This document shows, piece by piece, positions 7,501 through 10,658 of a stretch of DNA of 10,658 nucleotides. The notes under the pieces are model-generated. The model was not told where the DNA came from. It did no database searches and saw only the letters and a list, made by a program, of their open reading frames with translations. A program made the position numbers and the translations under genes. The stretch comes from Candidatus Neomicrothrix sp. UBA881. Lineage in GTDB: Bacteria; Actinomycetota; Acidimicrobiia; Acidimicrobiales; MedAcidi-G1. The stretch's first letter is position 1, and each line of letters opens with the position of its first letter. The stretch is from the NCBI GenBank assembly GCA_002294285.1, contig DBFL01000090.1, positions 20,809 through 31,466 of the forward strand. Reading direction: 5' to 3'.

Positions 7501-9591
7501 TTAAACATTCTGCCCGATGTTTGGGTTTTCGTATACTTTTTTTCTGTTAAATTCATTCAAAATTGAACGCGATGATAAAGCTAGAGCTGCCCCACCCAGA
7601 GCGGTAAGGAAAGCTCCTGCTCCTGTTACTATCTGCAAATCAGCAACTCTAGCCAAACTTATTATCCAACCAAGTCCAATTACAGAAACACCCGCTCCAA
7701 TTCCGGCTACGATTACGCTCCAACGCCATCGTAAATGTTCATCAAATCCAAAAATACCCACTGCTGGCAACAGCGCCAGAAAACCAAGAACAACAAGCGG
7801 GATTGCCAAATAAGAGAGACCTCCACCGTTAGGCGTTATACCGTCGTTGATTGTCTCTACAGTCATTCGGTACTTATTTATTATTGAACTTATTTTAGAA
7901 TTATTAATCGCTACTAACGCCGGCGACAGCTCGACTTCTTCACGGAGAACATTAATCTCGGCCTGCGCTTCAGGCGGAAGGTCTTTCGCTCCTCTTTCGT
8001 CGAAAGTCCATCCAGAAATCGATCCTATAAGAACCAAGATAACCGCTGTAACCCCTGCCAATATTCGACCTACCGCAATCGACACAGTTAAAGGTCGATG
8101 TGGAGAAAGCGGAGCGGTCCGTAGGGCGTAAAATGACCCTAATATTCCCAAAGCTCCACCCGCCAAGCACAAGTAGACCCCCACACCATGCGAATATTCA
8201 GCTGTTCCCTGCGCCGTATTAGCAAAAAGATAAGTCAGAGAAGAGCTTAAAATAATGAAAGCTGATATTAGTGAACCGTGCGCTCCTAACCATTTTGAAA
8301 CTGAACCCGGATTTCTTATTGTTGTTATCGTTGCTGCAATTAAGAAACAAACTGCCGCAAAAGCAAAAATTCCATACCAGTTTCCTCCCGAAGCGGAAAA
8401 TCCATTGAATGACTGACCAGCAAGATCAAGATCAGTACTACGAGAATGACCTGCTATCAAACCTGCATCATTACCCCATGTCAGGAACAGCGAAACAAGA
8501 GCAACACATCCACCTGCCATTGCAATAAATGAACCTGTTCGTTCTTGTGGTGTGGTTGGAGTGTTCCATTCAACTTCATTCGTCTCTTTCTCTTTACTCC
8601 TCTCAGATAATTCGCTCAGCAACTCCTCATCAGTACTGCGGCGTGCTCTTACAGCTCCCGTAATTCGTTCAAAAAGTCTACGATTATCATCTTCTGGCTG
8701 TGAAAGACGGTCCAGCACAACTGAAACGAGAAAAAGAGCAAATCCTGCTGAGAAGCCAAGTCCAACATCTAAATTTTGAACCGCTCTGAAAACTTGAAGC
8801 CCTAATCCTGATGCACCCATAATCGCTGCAATTCCGACCATGGCTATCGAAAGCATTAAACACTGATTCAACCCAGTCATGATTGCTGGCCGTGCCAACG
8901 GAAGTTGAACATCAATTAAAACTCTTGATTCAGGAGCTCCGTACGCTCGACTAGCTTCAACAACATCCTCGGGCACTTGTCTAATCCCAAGATTTGTAAG
9001 TCGAACCAGAGGTGGCAGTGCATAAATCATTGTCACCATGGTTGCAGGAACAACACCAATGCTGAAGAAGAAAACGAAAGGAACCATGTAAGTAAATGAG
9101 TGGATCACTTGCATAGCATCCATTACAGGTCTCACTACATTCCATACGCCATCTTGACGTGCACAAACAACTCCAAGTGGAATTCCAATAATTGCACAAA
9201 GAACAACGGACACAATGACCATTCCGACAGTCCTCATAGTGTCTAGCCAATATGCCTGACCTAACAAGCCGCAAAGAGCAAGAGCAAAGCCTGACTGAAG
9301 CCCTATTCTTGGTGAACGGAAAAGAGCCCCGAAAACCACAGTGAAAAGAACAACCCAAAACCAGGAAATTGTAAGCAAAAAGGAATTAACGAAATTGTCG
9401 AGCAGAAAACTGAATGGCCATTTGATTGTGTCCAATACCCATCCTGCATTTAAGTCCATCCAGTCGACCATCTGATCAAACCAGTAGCCAAATGGGATTC
9501 GCCACTCATCGAGAACCGCATTGTCTAAAATTCCAACTGGGTCACCCGAACCTTCTCGTTCGAAGCGTATTTGTCCTAAAATATTCATCAT
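7501..9591 (-). CDS. ProW/OpuAB-like ABC permease fused to a C-terminal multi-helix membrane domain
   Basis: This 696-residue protein has two parts. Residues 1-298 are a glycine betaine/proline-type permease (ProU/OpuA family). There are membrane segments near 68-91, 121-142, 163-190, 245-268 and 277-295, the conserved stretch YALPPLVRLTNLGIRQVP (190-207), the ATPase-coupling EAA loop EASRAYGAPESRVLIDVQLP (212-231), then MVGIAAIMGASGLGLQVF (251-268) and a terminal LDR (293-295). Normal ProW proteins end near here (about 280-350 residues). A charged, probably cytoplasmic linker (299-350) then leads to a second membrane domain of about 345 residues with eight predicted helices (near 353-371, 404-424, 438-457, 468-489, 502-523, 592-613, 622-646, 651-672) and a hydrophilic loop (526-590). 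I do not recognise this domain. The gene overlaps the ProV-like ATPase upstream (ATGA, 9588-9591), confirming the permease role. No ProX-type binding domain is fused; the extra domain is membrane-embedded. Confidence 0.9.
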   Translation of the reverse strand: MMNILGQIRFEREGSGDPVGILDNAVLDEWRIPFGYWFDQMVDWMDLNAGWVLDTIKWPFSFLLDNFVNSFLLTISWFWVVLFTVVFGALFRSPRIGLQSGFALALCGLLGQAYWLDTMRTVGMVIVSVVLCAIIGIPLGVVCARQDGVWNVVRPVMDAMQVIHSFTYMVPFVFFFSIGVVPATMVTMIYALPPLVRLTNLGIRQVPEDVVEASRAYGAPESRVLIDVQLPLARPAIMTGLNQCLMLSIAMVGIAAIMGASGLGLQVFRAVQNLDVGLGFSAGFALFLVSVVLDRLSQPEDDNRRLFERITGAVRARRSTDEELLSELSERSKEKETNEVEWNTPTTPQERTGSFIAMAGGCVALVSLFLTWGNDAGLIAGHSRSTDLDLAGQSFNGFSASGGNWYGIFAFAAVCFLIAATITTIRNPGSVSKWLGAHGSLISAFIILSSSLTYLFANTAQGTAEYSHGVGVYLCLAGGALGILGSFYALRTAPLSPHRPLTVSIAVGRILAGVTAVILVLIGSISGWTFDERGAKDLPPEAQAEINVLREEVELSPALVAINNSKISSIINKYRMTVETINDGITPNGGGLSYLAIPLVVLGFLALLPAVGIFGFDEHLRWRWSVIVAGIGAGVSVIGLGWIISLARVADLQIVTGAGAFLTALGGAALALSSRSILNEFNRKKVYENPNIGQNV

Positions 9592-10658
9592 AGGAATACC
9601 TCCCGGTCGAATCCATCAATTAGTTGCTCTACACGGCCCATTTCTTCCATTATCTCACGGGGTTCCAACTCTCCGATCAAGCGCCCAGTGGTGTCCACCA
9701 CTGCTATAGGTAACCCTCTTCCAGCTGCAGCATAATTGGTGTTAAATGTTGCTTCCGGGGTGGTCGTCTCAAAATCAGTCCTTAAAACATCTCTGAGGTC
9801 AGTTGTTCCTTGAGCTAAGGCAGAGCTTGCGTCAGCTAAATGTAAAAGTGATTCAGGCTTGCCGTCATCATCGCAACAAAATCCGCCTTGTCTTTCCCCA
9901 AGTGAATTAACAGCTTCTACAAGAGTTGAATTCTTGTCGATTATCGCTGGGGCCTCCATTACCGATTCCACATCAATAACCCTTCCCTGATCAACATCCT
10001 GGACGAACTCTGCTACGTAAGCATCAGCTGGCTTTGTGAGAATTTCTTCCGCTGTACCAATCTGCACCACGTAACCATCTCTGAGTATGCAAACTCGATC
10101 ACCTATTCTTAATGCTTCATTCAAGTCGTGAGTAATGAAGAGAATGGTTTTTTGCAAAGTATTTTGGATCGACATCAACTCGTCTTGCATTTGGCGACGT
10201 ATCAATGGATCGAGAGCACTGAACGCTTCGTCCATAAGTAGTATGTCCGGATCACTGCATAAAGCACGAGCAAGTCCGACTCTTTGTTGCATACCTCCTG
10301 AAAGTTCTCTTGTGGCATTAAATGCATATGCTTCCAATCCCACCAATGAGAGAGCTTTCATGGCAGCTTCATTACGCTGCTTTTTATCTACACCTTGAAC
10401 TTTTAATCCATAACCTGTGTTGTCTATTACATTTCTGTGTGGAAACAGGGCAAAGTGTTGGAAAACCATACCCATTTTTTCTCTACGGAATTCTTGAAGC
10501 GCTGAACCACTCAATTCTTGAACATCAGTTCCTTCAACGATCACTTTTCCACTTGTCACATCATGAAGTTTATTTACCGTGCGTATAGCAGTTGATTTAC
10601 CTGAGCCCGAGAGACCCATAACTACGAATATTTCACCCTTATTTACTGAAAAAGAAAC
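9588..10658 (-). CDS. proV: Glycine betaine/proline-type ABC transporter ATPase, ProV-like (5' end cut by window)
   Basis: The frame stays open to the window end. The 13 codons before the Met at 10619 read VSFSVNKGEIFVV, the normal strand leading into the Walker A of ProV proteins, so the true start lies beyond 10658 and 10619 is not the start. Counting from that Met, the sequence shows Walker A GLSGSGKST (2-10), Q-loop FQHFALFPHR (53-62), signature LSGGMQQRVGLARAL (106-120), Walker B ILLMDEAFSALDP (126-138) and the H-loop FITHDLNEA (161-169). From about 212 to 330 there are two CBS-like segments (around VIDVESVMEAPAIIDKNSTL and LPIAVVDTTGRLIGELEPRE), the regulatory region that in the OpuA family senses ionic strength or nucleotides. 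It should energise uptake of betaine, proline betaine, carnitine or a similar compatible solute or quaternary amine through the downstream ProW-like permease, which overlaps it by four bases. The ATPase type is clear; the substrate is not. Confidence 0.93.
   Translation of the reverse strand, partial: VSFSVNKGEIFVVMGLSGSGKSTAIRTVNKLHDVTSGKVIVEGTDVQELSGSALQEFRREKMGMVFQHFALFPHRNVIDNTGYGLKVQGVDKKQRNEAAMKALSLVGLEAYAFNATRELSGGMQQRVGLARALCSDPDILLMDEAFSALDPLIRRQMQDELMSIQNTLQKTILFITHDLNEALRIGDRVCILRDGYVVQIGTAEEILTKPADAYVAEFVQDVDQGRVIDVESVMEAPAIIDKNSTLVEAVNSLGERQGGFCCDDDGKPESLLHLADASSALAQGTTDLRDVLRTDFETTTPEATFNTNYAAAGRGLPIAVVDTTGRLIGELEPREIMEEMGRVEQLIDGFDREVFL
9598..9604 (-). promoter_or_regulatory. 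Strong ribosome binding site of the ProW-like fusion
   Basis: GGGAGGT on the minus strand, within the last codons of the ProV-like gene, lies six bases before the ATG at 9591 and nine before the adjacent ATG at 9588. It is the strongest Shine-Dalgarno match I found at a gene start in the window and suggests the fusion permease is translated efficiently, not only by coupling. Confidence 0.65.

Noticed and set aside
7517..8131. Two 94-98 codon open frames on the plus strand opposite the C-terminal domain of the ProW-like protein.
   Set aside because: They are low-complexity, proline/alanine/threonine-rich antisense frames of a membrane protein gene, without promoter or ribosome site support. 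The minus-strand frame is the one with coherent helices.
8542..8697. The charged linker in the ProW-like protein as evidence of a frameshift joining two separate genes.
   Set aside because: The frame is continuous, the linker has ordinary acidic/basic linker composition, and no stop codon or fresh ribosome site plus ATG pair was seen at the boundary. It is treated as a genuine fusion, pending comparison with homologues.
8981..9358. A 125-codon open frame on the minus strand inside the ProW-like gene, with many cysteines and arginines.
   Set aside because: It is in another frame of the well-supported permease core, has unnatural composition and no recognisable motif, so it is a shadow frame.
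10617..10619. The ATG at 10619 on the minus strand as the start of the ProV-like protein.
   Set aside because: The frame remains open to the window edge and the upstream codons encode the conserved strand (KGEIFVV) that always precedes the Walker A in this family, so the gene is cut by the window.

Overview
The window is a compact bacterial region with no RNA genes, mobile elements, CRISPR arrays or long gene-free stretches. Nine protein genes, two of them cut by the window edges, fill almost all of it. The longest gaps are 25 and 22 bases. Base composition is moderately AT-rich and uniform, and four of the five junctions between minus-strand genes are 4-base ATGA overlaps. This dense, streamlined layout, together with ABC uptake systems and amine/amide catabolic genes, fits a free-living heterotroph, possibly aquatic. 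The livG subtype hints at Actinomycetota or Chloroflexota, but that is a weak inference from remembered family variants. No taxonomic marker is present.

Plus strand (1-3066): the 3' end of a hydantoinase/oxoprolinase A-type gene (hyuA-like), then a complete hyuB-like gene, then an FAD-dependent DAO-family amine/amino-acid oxidase. The first two overlap by 4 bases and the third follows after 25 bases, so they look like one operon. HyuA/HyuB proteins form an ATP-dependent enzyme that opens cyclic amides such as N-methylhydantoin or 5-oxoproline, or carboxylates related substrates. A sarcosine-oxidase-like flavoenzyme could act on a downstream N-methyl amino acid.

Minus strand (10658 down to 3063): six genes in a row, read as proV-like ATPase (5' end outside the window), a ProW-like permease fused to a large extra membrane domain, livH, livM, livG and livF. 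This puts a betaine/proline-type (OpuA/ProU family) transporter and a branched-chain amino acid-type (HAAT family) transporter in one tightly coupled transcription unit. Neither substrate-binding protein is in the window. The plus-strand catabolic operon converges on livF with a 4-base overlap of the coding ends.

The least ordinary items are the roughly 345-residue C-terminal membrane domain of the ProW-like protein, which appears to be a duplicated four-helix module, and the roughly 250-residue N-terminal membrane extension of LivM. An attractive but unproven reading is that the locus imports and degrades small methylated or cyclic nitrogen compounds.
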